This document shows, piece after piece, positions 16,593-25,500 of a DNA stretch of 64,000 nucleotides. A model generated the notes under the pieces. It saw only the letters and a program-made list of their open reading frames with translations, had not been told where the DNA came from and ran no database searches. The stretch spans positions 1,874,001 to 1,938,000 of the forward strand of contig NZ_CP063397.1 in the NCBI RefSeq assembly GCF_021729845.1, written 5' to 3'. Position 1 is the stretch's first letter. Each line of letters starts with the position of its first letter. Both the position numbers and the translations under genes were made by a program. This DNA comes from Rhizobium sp. SL42. GTDB taxonomy: Bacteria; Pseudomonadota; Alphaproteobacteria; Rhizobiales; Rhizobiaceae.

Positions 16593-16971
16593 ACTGCTGG
16601 CCGCCCTGCAGAGGGCGGTCGTGGCCGACGCGGCGCTGGCCGCATCAATCGGCGCGGAGGGGTTCTCAGACCGGAGGTTGCGCGCGACGCGCCTTCCAGC
16701 CGCCAGCATCGGCAATGTCGAGGCGCGAGACTGGTCGACGGGAACCGAGACCGGCTTCGAGATCATCCTGACGCTGGAGGCCTGGAGCGAACGCGGACGG
16801 CGCGAGGCGGAAGAGGTGGCGGAGGGTCTGCGGCGGGTGGCACAGGGATTGCCGCCGGAACTGGCAAGTTTTCGGTTGGTCAACATGGTCCATCGCCGCA
16901 CTGTCAGCCGGCGGGAGGCGAAGACGGGGCTGTTCGTGGCGGAGGTGACGATGCGGGCGGTGGTGGAGTAG
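16573..16971 (+). CDS. GTA tail terminator (DUF3168, g8-type)
   Basis: A 132-aa DUF3168/tail-completion family protein: MSAPVNELLAALQRAVVADAALAASIG, then RLPAASIGNVEARDWSTGTETGFEIILTLEAWSERGRREAE and a VNMVHRRTVSRREAKTGLFVAEVTMRAVVE C-terminus. ATG 16573 follows GGAGGGCA; ATG 16570 and 16540 are in frame. It caps the tail tube at the head side. The cluster is interrupted after it by a repeat and a reversed transporter gene. Confidence 0.9.
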   Translation: MSAPVNELLAALQRAVVADAALAASIGAEGFSDRRLRATRLPAASIGNVEARDWSTGTETGFEIILTLEAWSERGRREAEEVAEGLRRVAQGLPPELASFRLVNMVHRRTVSRREAKTGLFVAEVTMRAVVE

Positions 16972-17007
16972 CGGGGGCTGGTTGAATGTTCGGAACCCAG
17001 CCGAGGT

Positions 17008-17053
17008 CCCCCTTTGCCCTGCCGGGCGTCTTCCCCACAAGGGGAGAGATCAG
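17008..17053. repeat. RIME1-like module C, degenerate
   Basis: CCCCCTTTGCCCTGCCGGGCGTCTTCCCCACAAGGGGAGAGATCAG: the same module as 12943 with several substitutions, between g8 and the reversed MFS gene. Confidence 0.7.
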
Positions 17054-17090
17054 TCGGACGCGCGATGGTAGTACAGAGACAGGCGGCTCC

Positions 17091-18287
17091 TCAGGCCGTC
17101 GCTGCGGACCGACGCGCGATCATGGCAAGCGCCACCACGCTGAGCAGGGCGACAAGGGCGAAGGCGGTGCACAGATAGAGGCCTGCATCGACGCCGGAGC
17201 GGTCGATGATTGCGGTCATCAGCACGGGGGCCAGCGCATTGGCGAGGTTTTGCGGCAGGGCAAGGCGGGCCGATTGCGCGGCGAAGCGGCTTGCCGAAAA
17301 GAAGCTCAGCGGCAGAAGCGCGCGGGCGATCGTCGAGACGCCGGAGCCGAAACCGTAAAGCGCGGTAAAGATGAAGAGGCCGGTGGTGTCGCCGGTTGAA
17401 AAGATCAGCGACAGGGTGGCCAAGACCAGCAGGCCGGTGCCGATCAGGCCTGTGATCAGCGGCGTCGACCGCGTGCCGAAGACGACATCGACGGCGCGGG
17501 CGGAAATGCCGAACACCGCGCGCAGTGCGCCGAGTTCGAGCGCCAGCTGCGGCGTGGCACCCGAGAGTTCGAGGATATGCAAGAGCGACGGCGACAGGCC
17601 GAAGGTGATCAGGCTGACCAGCGAGGTCGACAGGGCGATCAGCAGGAAGGCGGCGATGCCCATGCGCCGGCTGAGCGCCAGCGGCTCGACGCTGTCGGCG
17701 GCGCGCTCCGCATCGGAGCGCTCGATCGCGATCCGGCCGATGCCGAGATGGATCGGCAGGCAGAGGATCAGCTGCGCAAGGCCCGATGCGACCAGCGCAC
17801 CGCGCCAGCCGAGCGCCTGTTCGGCGAGCGCCAGCAGCGGCCAGCAGATCGCCGACGACAGGCCGGTGAAGATCATCAGAATGCCGATCGTGCGCTTGGC
17901 GCCGCGGCCTTCGCGCTCGACGACGGCGGCAAAGGCCGGCACCGAGAGGCCGAAACTGCCGCCGAGGCCGAGCAGCAGCCAGCCGAGGCCGTAGACAACG
18001 AGCCCCTGCGCGGCCGCCAGCGTGAACAGTCCGAAGGCCATCAGCAGCGAGCCGAGCGCCAGCGTGCGCGCCGCGCCATGCTGGCGGATCAACCGGCCGG
18101 TCAGCGGCCCGAGGGCAGCCATCACCAGCATCATCACCGTCAGGCCGGCAAAGGCCGCCTCATTGGCCATGCCGAGATCGGCGGCGATCTTGCGGCCGAG
18201 CAGGCCGGGCATGTCATAGCTTGTGCCCCAGCCGATGATCTGGCTGGCAGACAGGGCGGCAATCAGGGCGGTGCGGGAGATGTTCAT
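17091..18287 (-). CDS. MFS transporter inserted antisense in the GTA cluster
   Basis: A 398-aa protein with 12 predicted membrane helices in two six-helix halves, Major Facilitator pattern (GPLTGRLIRQHGAARTLALGSLLMAFGLF in the first half). The substrate cannot be told. It is read opposite to all GTA structural genes and splits g8 from g9, so transcription of the tail genes cannot simply run through from the head genes without making antisense to it. Codon use resembles its neighbours. ATG 18287. Confidence 0.88.
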   Translation of the reverse strand: MNISRTALIAALSASQIIGWGTSYDMPGLLGRKIAADLGMANEAAFAGLTVMMLVMAALGPLTGRLIRQHGAARTLALGSLLMAFGLFTLAAAQGLVVYGLGWLLLGLGGSFGLSVPAFAAVVEREGRGAKRTIGILMIFTGLSSAICWPLLALAEQALGWRGALVASGLAQLILCLPIHLGIGRIAIERSDAERAADSVEPLALSRRMGIAAFLLIALSTSLVSLITFGLSPSLLHILELSGATPQLALELGALRAVFGISARAVDVVFGTRSTPLITGLIGTGLLVLATLSLIFSTGDTTGLFIFTALYGFGSGVSTIARALLPLSFFSASRFAAQSARLALPQNLANALAPVLMTAIIDRSGVDAGLYLCTAFALVALLSVVALAMIARRSAATA

Positions 18288-18414
18288 GGCGACTCAGATG
18301 GGGGATACAACCGGAGGGATGGCGCGGTTGTAGGGGCAAAACACGCACTGCGACAGCGGTAAATCTCGTCCAGTGAGACATTCCAATAGTTCTGTAAACA
18401 GAGGGATCGTGGCC

Positions 18415-18822
18415 ATGGTGGCACAGAAGGGCAAGGACCTGCTGCTCAAGATTGACGAGGGCACGGGGTTTGTGACGGTGGCGGGGCTGCGGGCGCGGCG
18501 GCTGGCGTTCAATGCGCAGACGGTCGACGTGACCGATGCCGAGAGCGCCGGGCGCTGGCGCGAATTGCTGGCGGGTGCTGGCGTCCGGCGGGCCTCGCTG
18601 ACCGGGGCCGGGCTGTTCAAGGACCAGGCATCGGACGCCTTGGTCAGGGCGAGTTTCTTTGCCGGTTCGATCCTCAACTGGCAGGTCGTGATCCCCGATT
18701 TCGGCACGGTAACGGCAGCGTTCCAGGTGACCGCGCTGGAATATGCCGGCAATCACGACGGCGAACTGACCTTCGAGCTGGCGCTGGAATCGGCCGGCGC
18801 CGTCTCCTTTGCCGCGTTGTGA
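18415..18822 (+). CDS. GTA major tail protein (g9-type)
   Basis: A 135-aa phage major tail protein of the TP901-1 type: VAQKGKDLLLKIDEGTGFVTVAGLRARRLAFNAQTVDVTDAES, then GRWRELLAGAGVRRASLTGAGLF, and C-terminal ITALE/FELALESAG strands. It polymerises into the tail tube. ATG 18415 is preferred to the open frame from 18373; AGAGGG lies upstream. Confidence 0.92.
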   Translation: MVAQKGKDLLLKIDEGTGFVTVAGLRARRLAFNAQTVDVTDAESAGRWRELLAGAGVRRASLTGAGLFKDQASDALVRASFFAGSILNWQVVIPDFGTVTAAFQVTALEYAGNHDGELTFELALESAGAVSFAAL

Positions 18823-18829
18823 GGTGGCG

Positions 18830-19201
18830 ATGCGCGACCCTGTGACGGTAAACCGTGCCAATCGCCATCGCGGCGAGGTCGAGGCGATGATCGATGGTGA
18901 ACGGCGCATCCTGTGCCTCACGCTCGGCGCGCTGGCGGAGCTGGAAACCGCCTTTTGCGCCGAAAGCCTGGCGGATCTCGGCACGCGCTTTTCCGGCAAC
19001 CGGCTGAAAAGCGCCGACCTGATCCGCATCCTGGCCTGCGGCCTGCGTGGCGGCGGCAACCGGCTGTCCGACGACGATGTCGCCGACATGATGGTCGAGG
19101 GCGGGCTGGCGGGAGCCGCAAGACTGGTCGGGGACCTGCTGGCGGTGACGTTTGCGGATGGCGATGTCTCGGGGGCGCAGGAGAAAAGTCGGTCCCCTTG
19201 A
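18830..19201 (+). CDS. GTA tail assembly protein (g10-type, gene transfer agent family)
   Basis: A 123-aa tail-assembly-chaperone-like protein in the g10 position: NRHRGEVEAMIDGERRILCLTLGALAELETAF is the typical opening, followed by LKSADLIRILACGLRGGG. ATG 18830 has GAGG upstream; GTG 18824 is possible. The stop overlaps by one base with the next start, so the two chaperone genes are coupled, which resembles the overlapping tail chaperone pairs of long-tailed phages. Confidence 0.88.
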   Translation: MRDPVTVNRANRHRGEVEAMIDGERRILCLTLGALAELETAFCAESLADLGTRFSGNRLKSADLIRILACGLRGGGNRLSDDDVADMMVEGGLAGAARLVGDLLAVTFADGDVSGAQEKSRSP

Positions 19202-19416
19202 TGGCCGCAGGCGATGAGACGACAGGCGCGCCGCGTCCCTTTCCATGGGACATGGCGATGGCTGTCGGGCTCGGTCGTCTGCGGCTTGAACCAAGCGTGT
19301 TCTGGGCGCTGACAATGCGCGAATTTGCCGCCGCGGCCGGGTTGATCGGCGAGGGCGGCGGTGCGCTGACGCGGCCGGTTCTGGCGGGGTTGATGCAGCG
19401 GTTTCCCGATCAGTGA
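19201..19416 (+). CDS. GTA tail assembly chaperone (g10.1-type)
   Basis: A 71-aa protein. The pattern PFPWDMAMAVGLGRLRLEPSVFWALTMREFAAA is that of the small phage tail chaperones encoded between g10 and the tape measure in GTAs. ATG 19201 shares its A with the g10 stop codon. It would bind the tape measure before tail assembly. Confidence 0.87.
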   Translation: MAAGDETTGAPRPFPWDMAMAVGLGRLRLEPSVFWALTMREFAAAAGLIGEGGGALTRPVLAGLMQRFPDQ

Positions 19417-19489
19417 CCCGCTGGCTGGAGGTTCTCCTTGTGGTGATACGCCATCAGGGCGGAAAATCACGGTTGACGGGACGGGGGAT

Positions 19490-19540
19490 CACCCCCACCC
19501 GCCGCTTCGCGTCGACCTCCCCCTCAAGGGGGAGGTGGGG
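19490..19540. repeat. Palindromic module D
   Basis: CACCCCCACCCGCCGCTTCGCGTCGACCTCCCCCTCAAGGGGGAGGTGGGG: a central palindrome ACCTCCCCCTCAAGGGGGAGGT between the chaperone and tape-measure genes. Confidence 0.65.
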
Positions 19541-19611
19541 AGCGCTGCCGGCATTCGTAGTAGCCTCTTATCGATGCGGCGCATTCGGCAAACAATCACA
19601 GGAGAGACCCG

Positions 19612-20241
19612 ATGACCGATGATGATGATCGGCTTGCCGTTTCGCTCGATCTCGACGGATCGGCGGCGCTGGCCGTGCTCGACGACCTCGAAAACCGCTC
19701 GGCCAGTTTTGGGCGTGCGCTGACCGGGGCGCTGAAGACGGCGACAACGGGTGGCAAGGGGCTGGAGGAGACGTTGCGCACAGTCGGGTTGCGGCTCTCC
19801 GATATTGCTCTGTCCGCCGGGCTGAAGCCCCTGGAAAACCTGCTGGGCCAAGCGGCGTCGGGGCTGGTGTCGACCCTGACTTCTGGCCTGACCTCGGGTC
19901 TTGCATCCGGGCTTTCCGCCGGCGCGGCCTCCACAACGGCCTTTGCTGCCGGCGGCTTGCCGGGGCGCATCATGCCGTTTGCCGATGGCGGCGTGGTCTC
20001 TGCGCCGAGCTATTTTCCGATGGCCGGCGGCTTCGGCCTGATGGGCGAAGCCGGGGCCGAGGCGATCCTGCCGTTGAAGCGCGGCGCCGACGGATCGCTC
20101 GGCGTGGCATCCGCAAGCGGTGGCGCGCCCCAGATCCATTTCAACGTGACGGCGACCGATGCGGCAAGTTTTGCCCGCAGCGAGGGCCAGATCACCGCAA
20201 TGCTGGCCCGCTCCGTCGGGCGCGGCCGGCGCAACCTGTAG
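19612..20241 (+). CDS. GTA tape measure protein (short, g11-type)
   Basis: A 209-aa protein that sets tail length. The N-terminus is helical; the centre is Gly/Ser/Thr-rich (LVSTLTSGLTSGLASGLSAG); the C-terminus carries the phage pattern ADGGVVSAPSYFPMAGGFGLMGEAGAEAILPLKR. Such a short tape measure fits the short tail of RcGTA-like particles. ATG 19612 follows CAGGAGAGACCC. Confidence 0.92.
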   Translation: MTDDDDRLAVSLDLDGSAALAVLDDLENRSASFGRALTGALKTATTGGKGLEETLRTVGLRLSDIALSAGLKPLENLLGQAASGLVSTLTSGLTSGLASGLSAGAASTTAFAAGGLPGRIMPFADGGVVSAPSYFPMAGGFGLMGEAGAEAILPLKRGADGSLGVASASGGAPQIHFNVTATDAASFARSEGQITAMLARSVGRGRRNL

Positions 20242-20363
20242 GCCAATCGGCGTAAGGCGTAGCGGCTACGGGCGATGACGTCGGCGGTAAGGCAGGAATA
20301 GGCGAGAACCGCGTCGCCGCTGGCGCCATGGCTGTGGCCGACATTGATCAATCGGAGAGAACC

Positions 20364-20999
20364 ATGAGCTTCCACGAGGTGCGCTTTCCGCTGCGCCTGT
20401 CGCTGTCGGTCAGCGGCGGGCCGGAACGCAAGGTCGACATCGTCAACCTGTCGAACGGCCGCGAGGCGCGCAACCGGCGCTGGCGCGATGCACGGCGGCG
20501 CTACGATGCAGGATCGGGCGTACGGTCCGTTGCCGATCTGTACGTGCTGCTCGAATTCTTCGAGGCGCGCGGCGGCGCATTGCATGGCTTCCGTTTTCGC
20601 GATCCGGTCGACTTTTCCTCGAGCGCGCCGGGGGATCCGGTGACCGGCCTCGACCAGCCGATCGGGATCGGTGACGGCGAGACGGCGGTTTTTCAGCTGA
20701 CAAAGACCTATGGCGATGTTGCCGCGAGCCATCGGCGGCGGATCGAAAAGCCGGTCGAGGCAACCGTGCGGGTCGCGGTCGGCGGCATGCCGGTGGCGGC
20801 AGACGCCTTTGCCGTCGATACGGCGACCGGCATCGTGCATTTTGCCGAGGGCCATGTGCCGGCAGAGGGGGTCGCCATCCGCGCCGGTTTTGAGTTTGAC
20901 GTGCCGGTGCGCTTCGACCTCGACCGCATCGAACTCAACCTCGAAGCCTTTCGCGCCGGCCGCATTCCCTCCATCCCGCTGATCGAGATCGCACCATGA
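20364..20999 (+). CDS. GTA distal tail protein (DUF2460, g12-type)
   Basis: A 211-aa DUF2460 protein: SFHEVRFPLRLSLSVSGGPERKVDIVNLSNGREARNRRW at the start, LLEFFEARGGALHGFRFRDPVDFSS in the middle and FDVPVRFDLDRIELNLEAF near the end. It forms the distal tail ring in RcGTA. ATG 20364 follows CGGAGAGAACC. Its stop overlaps the next start (ATGA). Confidence 0.93.
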   Translation: MSFHEVRFPLRLSLSVSGGPERKVDIVNLSNGREARNRRWRDARRRYDAGSGVRSVADLYVLLEFFEARGGALHGFRFRDPVDFSSSAPGDPVTGLDQPIGIGDGETAVFQLTKTYGDVAASHRRRIEKPVEATVRVAVGGMPVAADAFAVDTATGIVHFAEGHVPAEGVAIRAGFEFDVPVRFDLDRIELNLEAFRAGRIPSIPLIEIAP

Positions 21000-21892
21000 G
21001 AACGCTGCCCGAGGCCTTGAAGGCCCATATCGCCTCAGGCGAAACGACGCTGTGCCGCGCCTGGCGGCTGACGCGACAGGACGGCGCGGTGCTCGGCTTT
21101 ACCGAGCATGACCATGCGCTGGACTTTGCCGGCACGACATTCGAGGCGGCAAGCGGCTTTGCGGCGACCGAGGCGCGGGCGGCGAGCGGATTGCAGGCGC
21201 CTGCAGCGGGTGTCGAAGGCGGGTTTTCCAGCGTGTCGATTAGCGAAGCCGATCTCGCCGCCGGACGCTATGACGGTGCCCGTGTCGAGTTGTTCATGGT
21301 CAACTGGCAGGTGCCACGGGATCAGCATGTGCTGCTGGCGGTGCAGGAGATCGGCGAGGTCAGCCGGGCAGGGCCGGGTTTCACGGCGGAACTTCGAAGC
21401 TTTGCCCATCGGCTGCAGCAGCCGACGGGGCGGATCTACAACCGCCGCTGCGATGCCGAACTCGGCGACATCCGCTGCCGTGTCGATCTTGCAATTGCCG
21501 GCCGCCGCGTAACGGGTCTGGTCGCGGCGGTGGAGACGCCCGACAGGCTGCTGATTGCGGGCCTGCCGGACCTGGGCGCCGGACATTTTCGCCTCGGCCG
21601 CCTGCGGTTTGATGGCGGCGCACTGGCCGGGCGAACGGTGGCGATCGAAGACAGCGGGGCGACGGACGAAGGCAGCGCAAGGGTGCGGCTGTGGCTGCCG
21701 CTGGAGGCGGCGCCTGCGGTCGGCGACGCTGTGACGCTCAGTGTTGGCTGCGACAAGAGTTTTGCCATGTGCCGGGAGCGCTTTGCCAACGGACTGAACT
21801 TCCAGGGCTTCCCGCACATGCCGGGCAGCGACTTTGCCTATTCCTATGTCGGCGGCGAGACCACGCATGATGGGTCGGTGTTGTTTGAGTGA
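20996..21892 (+). CDS. GTA hub protein (DUF2163, g13-type)
   Basis: A 298-aa DUF2163 protein, starting MRTLPEALKAHIASGETTLCRAWRL. Four Cys in two pairs (RRCDAELGDIRC and GCDKSFAMCRERF) form the conserved set near the centre and C-terminus, the latter followed by NFQGFPHMPG. In the RcGTA structure the hub protein is, as I recall, reported to hold an iron-sulfur cluster; these Cys would be the ligands. It overlaps g12 by 4 bp. Confidence 0.92.
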   Translation: MRTLPEALKAHIASGETTLCRAWRLTRQDGAVLGFTEHDHALDFAGTTFEAASGFAATEARAASGLQAPAAGVEGGFSSVSISEADLAAGRYDGARVELFMVNWQVPRDQHVLLAVQEIGEVSRAGPGFTAELRSFAHRLQQPTGRIYNRRCDAELGDIRCRVDLAIAGRRVTGLVAAVETPDRLLIAGLPDLGAGHFRLGRLRFDGGALAGRTVAIEDSGATDEGSARVRLWLPLEAAPAVGDAVTLSVGCDKSFAMCRERFANGLNFQGFPHMPGSDFAYSYVGGETTHDGSVLFE

Positions 21893-21910
21893 GTATCGTT
21901 ATGCGGGGGT

Positions 21911-22000
21911 CCCCCTCACCAACAATTTCTAGCACTTAGCTAAAGCTAAGCTGATGAAATTGTGTCCTCTCCCTCGATGGGGAGAGGGAAGACGTCGAGG
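21911..22000. repeat. MITE/RIME-like module (A/B hybrid)
   Basis: CCCCCTCACCAACAATTTCTAGC-ACTTAGC..GCTAAGCTGATGAAATTGTGTCCTCTCCCTCGATGGGGAGAGGGAAGACGTCGAGG. It combines a stem like module A with the CCTCTCCC..GGGAGAGG hairpin of module B, between g13 and g14. Confidence 0.75.
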
Positions 22001-22047
22001 TTGGCGAGGCCTTTGTGGCCCAAACCACTTTCATCAAGGATAGTCGG

Positions 22048-22551
22048 ATGAGCATCAATGCGCGGGTGCTGGGCATTGCCGAGCAATGGATCGGCACGCC
22101 CTACCGGCATCAGGGCTCAGCGATCGGTGTCGGCTGTGATTGCCTGGGGCTGGTGCGCGGCATCTGGCGCGAGCTCTATGGATGCGAGCCGGAACGGGTG
22201 CCGGCCTATGCGGCCGACTGGGCCGAGCGCTCGGGCGAAGAGCGGTTGCTGGAGGCGGCCGGACGGCATTTCGAGCCGGTGGTCTCGCGGCATCTGAGCC
22301 TGCCAGGCGATCTGGTGATCTTTCGTTTTCGGCCAGGCTGTGCGGCCAAGCATGCGGGCATTCTCGCCGGGCCGGGTGGCTCCTCCAACGGTGTTTCGGC
22401 CGCAGGTGTTGTGTCCGGCGCGCGGTCGCCTGCCTGGGACGCACCCGACCATTTCATTCATGCCTATGAGCAGGCCGCGGTGATCCGCTCGACGCTGGTG
22501 CCGGCGTGGCGACGGCGGATCGCCGGGGTCTACAGGTTTCCGGAGGTCTGA
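22048..22551 (+). CDS. GTA NlpC/P60 cell-wall peptidase (g14-type)
   Basis: A 167-aa peptidase of the NlpC/P60 fold. GVGCDCLGLVRGIWRELYG holds the catalytic Cys (CDCLGL), and AKHAGILAG carries the His. It is expected at the tail tip to open the peptidoglycan of the recipient. ATG 22048 follows AAGGATAGTCGG; the frame is open from 22015. The next gene starts 3 bp downstream. Confidence 0.93.
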   Translation: MSINARVLGIAEQWIGTPYRHQGSAIGVGCDCLGLVRGIWRELYGCEPERVPAYAADWAERSGEERLLEAAGRHFEPVVSRHLSLPGDLVIFRFRPGCAAKHAGILAGPGGSSNGVSAAGVVSGARSPAWDAPDHFIHAYEQAAVIRSTLVPAWRRRIAGVYRFPEV

Positions 22552-22554
22552 TCC

Positions 22555-25500
22555 ATGGCGACAGTCTTATTGCAGGCGGCGGGGGCCGCGCTTGGCTCGG
22601 TATTCGGGCCGGTCGGCGCGGTGCTCGGCCGGGCAGCCGGCGCCCTGGCCGGCAGCGTGATCGACCGCAGCCTGCTGGGCGGCACGACGGTCTCCGGCGC
22701 GCGGCTGTCGTCGGCGCGCCTGACCGGCGCCAGCGAGGGTACGGCCATCCCGCGCCTCTATGGCACCGCAAGGCTTGGCGGAACGCTGATCTGGGCGACG
22801 CGCTTCGAGGAGGAGACGGTGACAGAGCGGGCCGGCGGCAAGGCGAGCGGCACGCGGACCAAGAGCTATCGCTACTTTGCCAATCTGGCGCTGGCGCTGT
22901 GCGAGGGCGAGATTGCCGGCGTGCGGCGGGTTTGGGCCGATGGACGCGAGCTGGATCTTACCGGCATCGAGATGCGTGTTTATCGCGGCACGTCCGACCA
23001 GCCGGCCGATCCTTTGTTGCTGGCTCGGCAGCGGGAGACCAGGGTTCCGGCCTATCGCGGACTGGCCTATGTCGTCTTTGAGCGCTTGCCGCTCGACGAC
23101 TTCGGCAACCGTATCCCGCTCTTGCAATTCGAGGTTATCCGGGCTGTCGGCGAGCTGGAAAGCCGGATACGCGCGGTGACGATCATTCCGGGCGCGACCG
23201 AACATGGCTACGCGACGATCAAGGTGTCGGAGCAGCCAGGCGACGGTGAGCAGCGTTTTCTCAACCGCAATACGCTGACCGCCGAGACAGACTGGCAGGC
23301 GTCGCTGGACGAGCTGCAGGCGCTGTGTCCCAATCTTGTCCATGTGGCACTGGTGGTCGCCTGGTTCGGTACCGACCTTCGCGCCGGGCAATGCCGGGTT
23401 CTGCCCGGTGTCGAGGTTCCGGTGCGCGAGGGTGAAAGCCGCGCATGGAGCGTGGCGGGCATCGCTCGCGACGGCGCCCATGTCGTCAGCCGCTACGATG
23501 GAGGGCCGGCCTATGGCGGCAGTCCGAGCGATGACAGCGTCATCGAGGCAATCCGCGACCTGAAGAACCGTGGCCTGAAGGTCACGCTCTATCCCTTTGT
23601 TATGATGGATATTCCGGCCGGCAACGGCCTGCCCGATCCTTATGGCGCAGCCGAGCAGGCGGCCTATCCCTGGCGCGGGCGCATCACCGCCTTTCCGATG
23701 TCGGCCGATGGCACGGCGGCGGCGCGGGTCGATGTCGATACCTTCGTCAACCGCGCCGAGGGCTATCGGCGCTTCATCCTGCACTATGCGGGGCTTGCAG
23801 AAGCGACGGGCGGCGTCGACGGCTTCCTGATCGGGTCGGAGCTGCGCGGGCTGACGACACTCAGGGACGGTGCCGACGGCTTTCCCTTTGTTGAGGCGCT
23901 GGTCGGGCTGGCGCAGGCGGCAGGCACCGTGCTTCGGGCCGGCACGGCAATCACCTACGGCGCCGACTGGAGCGAATATTTCGGCCATCAGCCGAGTGAC
24001 GGGTCCGGCGACGTGTTCTTTCATCTCGACCCGCTCTGGGCCGCGCCGGCGATCACCGCTGTCGGGATCGACAATTACATGCCGCTGGCCGACTGGCGCG
24101 ACGAGGATCTGGAAAGCGCAAGTCCGGACGGGTTTTCCGGTGCGGACGACCGGGCGGGTTTTGCCAGGATGATCACGGCGGGCGAGGGGTTTGACTGGTA
24201 CTACGCCTCGGACAGCGATCGGCAGAGCCGCATTCGCACGCCGATCACCGATGGTGCGGCGGGGAAACCCTGGGTTTACCGGTTCAAGGATCTCCAGGGC
24301 TGGTGGGGTAACCGGCACTACAACCGGCTGGGCGGCGTGGAAGTGGCGAGCCCGACGGTCTGGCAGCCGGGCATGAAGCCGATCTGGTTCACCGAACTTG
24401 GTTGCGGCGCGGCCGACAAGGGGGCGAACCAGCCGAATGTCTTTGTCGACGGCAAGTCGGCGGAAAGCGCGAGGCCGCATTTGTCGGCGGGCCGGCGCAG
24501 CGAAAGCCAGCAACGTCGCTTTCTCGAGGCGCATCTTGCCCATTGGCAGGATGGTGCTGCCGACGGTGGGGCACCGGTCGGCATGGTCGATCCGGATCAT
24601 GTCTTCGTCTGGACTTGGGACGCCCGGCCGCAGCCGGCATTTCCGGCCGACACAAGGCTCTGGGCCGACGGCCACAACTGGCGCACGGGGCATTGGCTGA
24701 ACGGCAGGCTCGGCACGGCAACCCTGGCCGATACCCTCGCGGGCATCCTGACGGATCACGGCTTTTCCGAATTCGATGTGTCGGAGGTGGCCGGCGATCT
24801 CGGCGGCTATGTCAAGGGCGACCTGACCTCGGCGCGCGAACTGATCGAACCGCTGATCGAGGTGTTCCAGATAGATGTGATCGAGGATGCCGGGATCCTG
24901 CGCTTTCGCACCCGCACGACGGCAAGCCTGCCGGCACGCCGGATCGATGTGCTCGCCGACATCGACGGGCAGACGCTGTGGCGCGAGACGCGGGGCCATG
25001 ACGGCGATTTTGCCTCGGAAGCGCTGATCACGTTTTATGATCCGGCGGCAGATTATGGTGAGAGCAGCGCCCGCTCGCGCAGGCTGAACGCCGCCACGCA
25101 ACGGCAACTGGCCCGCGACCTTCCGGCGGTGATTGCGGAGGAGACTGGAATTGCGGCCGCCGAAACCTGGCTGCGCGACAACCGTCTGGCGCGCCGGACA
25201 TTGCAGCTGGCGCTGGGGCCGGGCGAGATGGCGGTGCAGCCGGGCGATGTGCTCAGCATCGCCGATGGTCCATCCGGCCGCTTTCTTGTCACCGAGATCG
25301 ATGACGGACTGGAGCGGCGGCTGACGCTGCGCAGCTTTGCCGGGCAGGTCTCGGCACCGGTGCTGCCATCGGAGACGGGCCGCAGCCCGGACAATCCGGC
25401 AGCCCAAGGCTTCGCGCCGATCGTGCGATTTCTCGATCTGCCAAGGCTGGAGGATGGCGCAAGCGCCGGCGATGCGGCCGTGGCTGCGTTTTGCCGGCCC

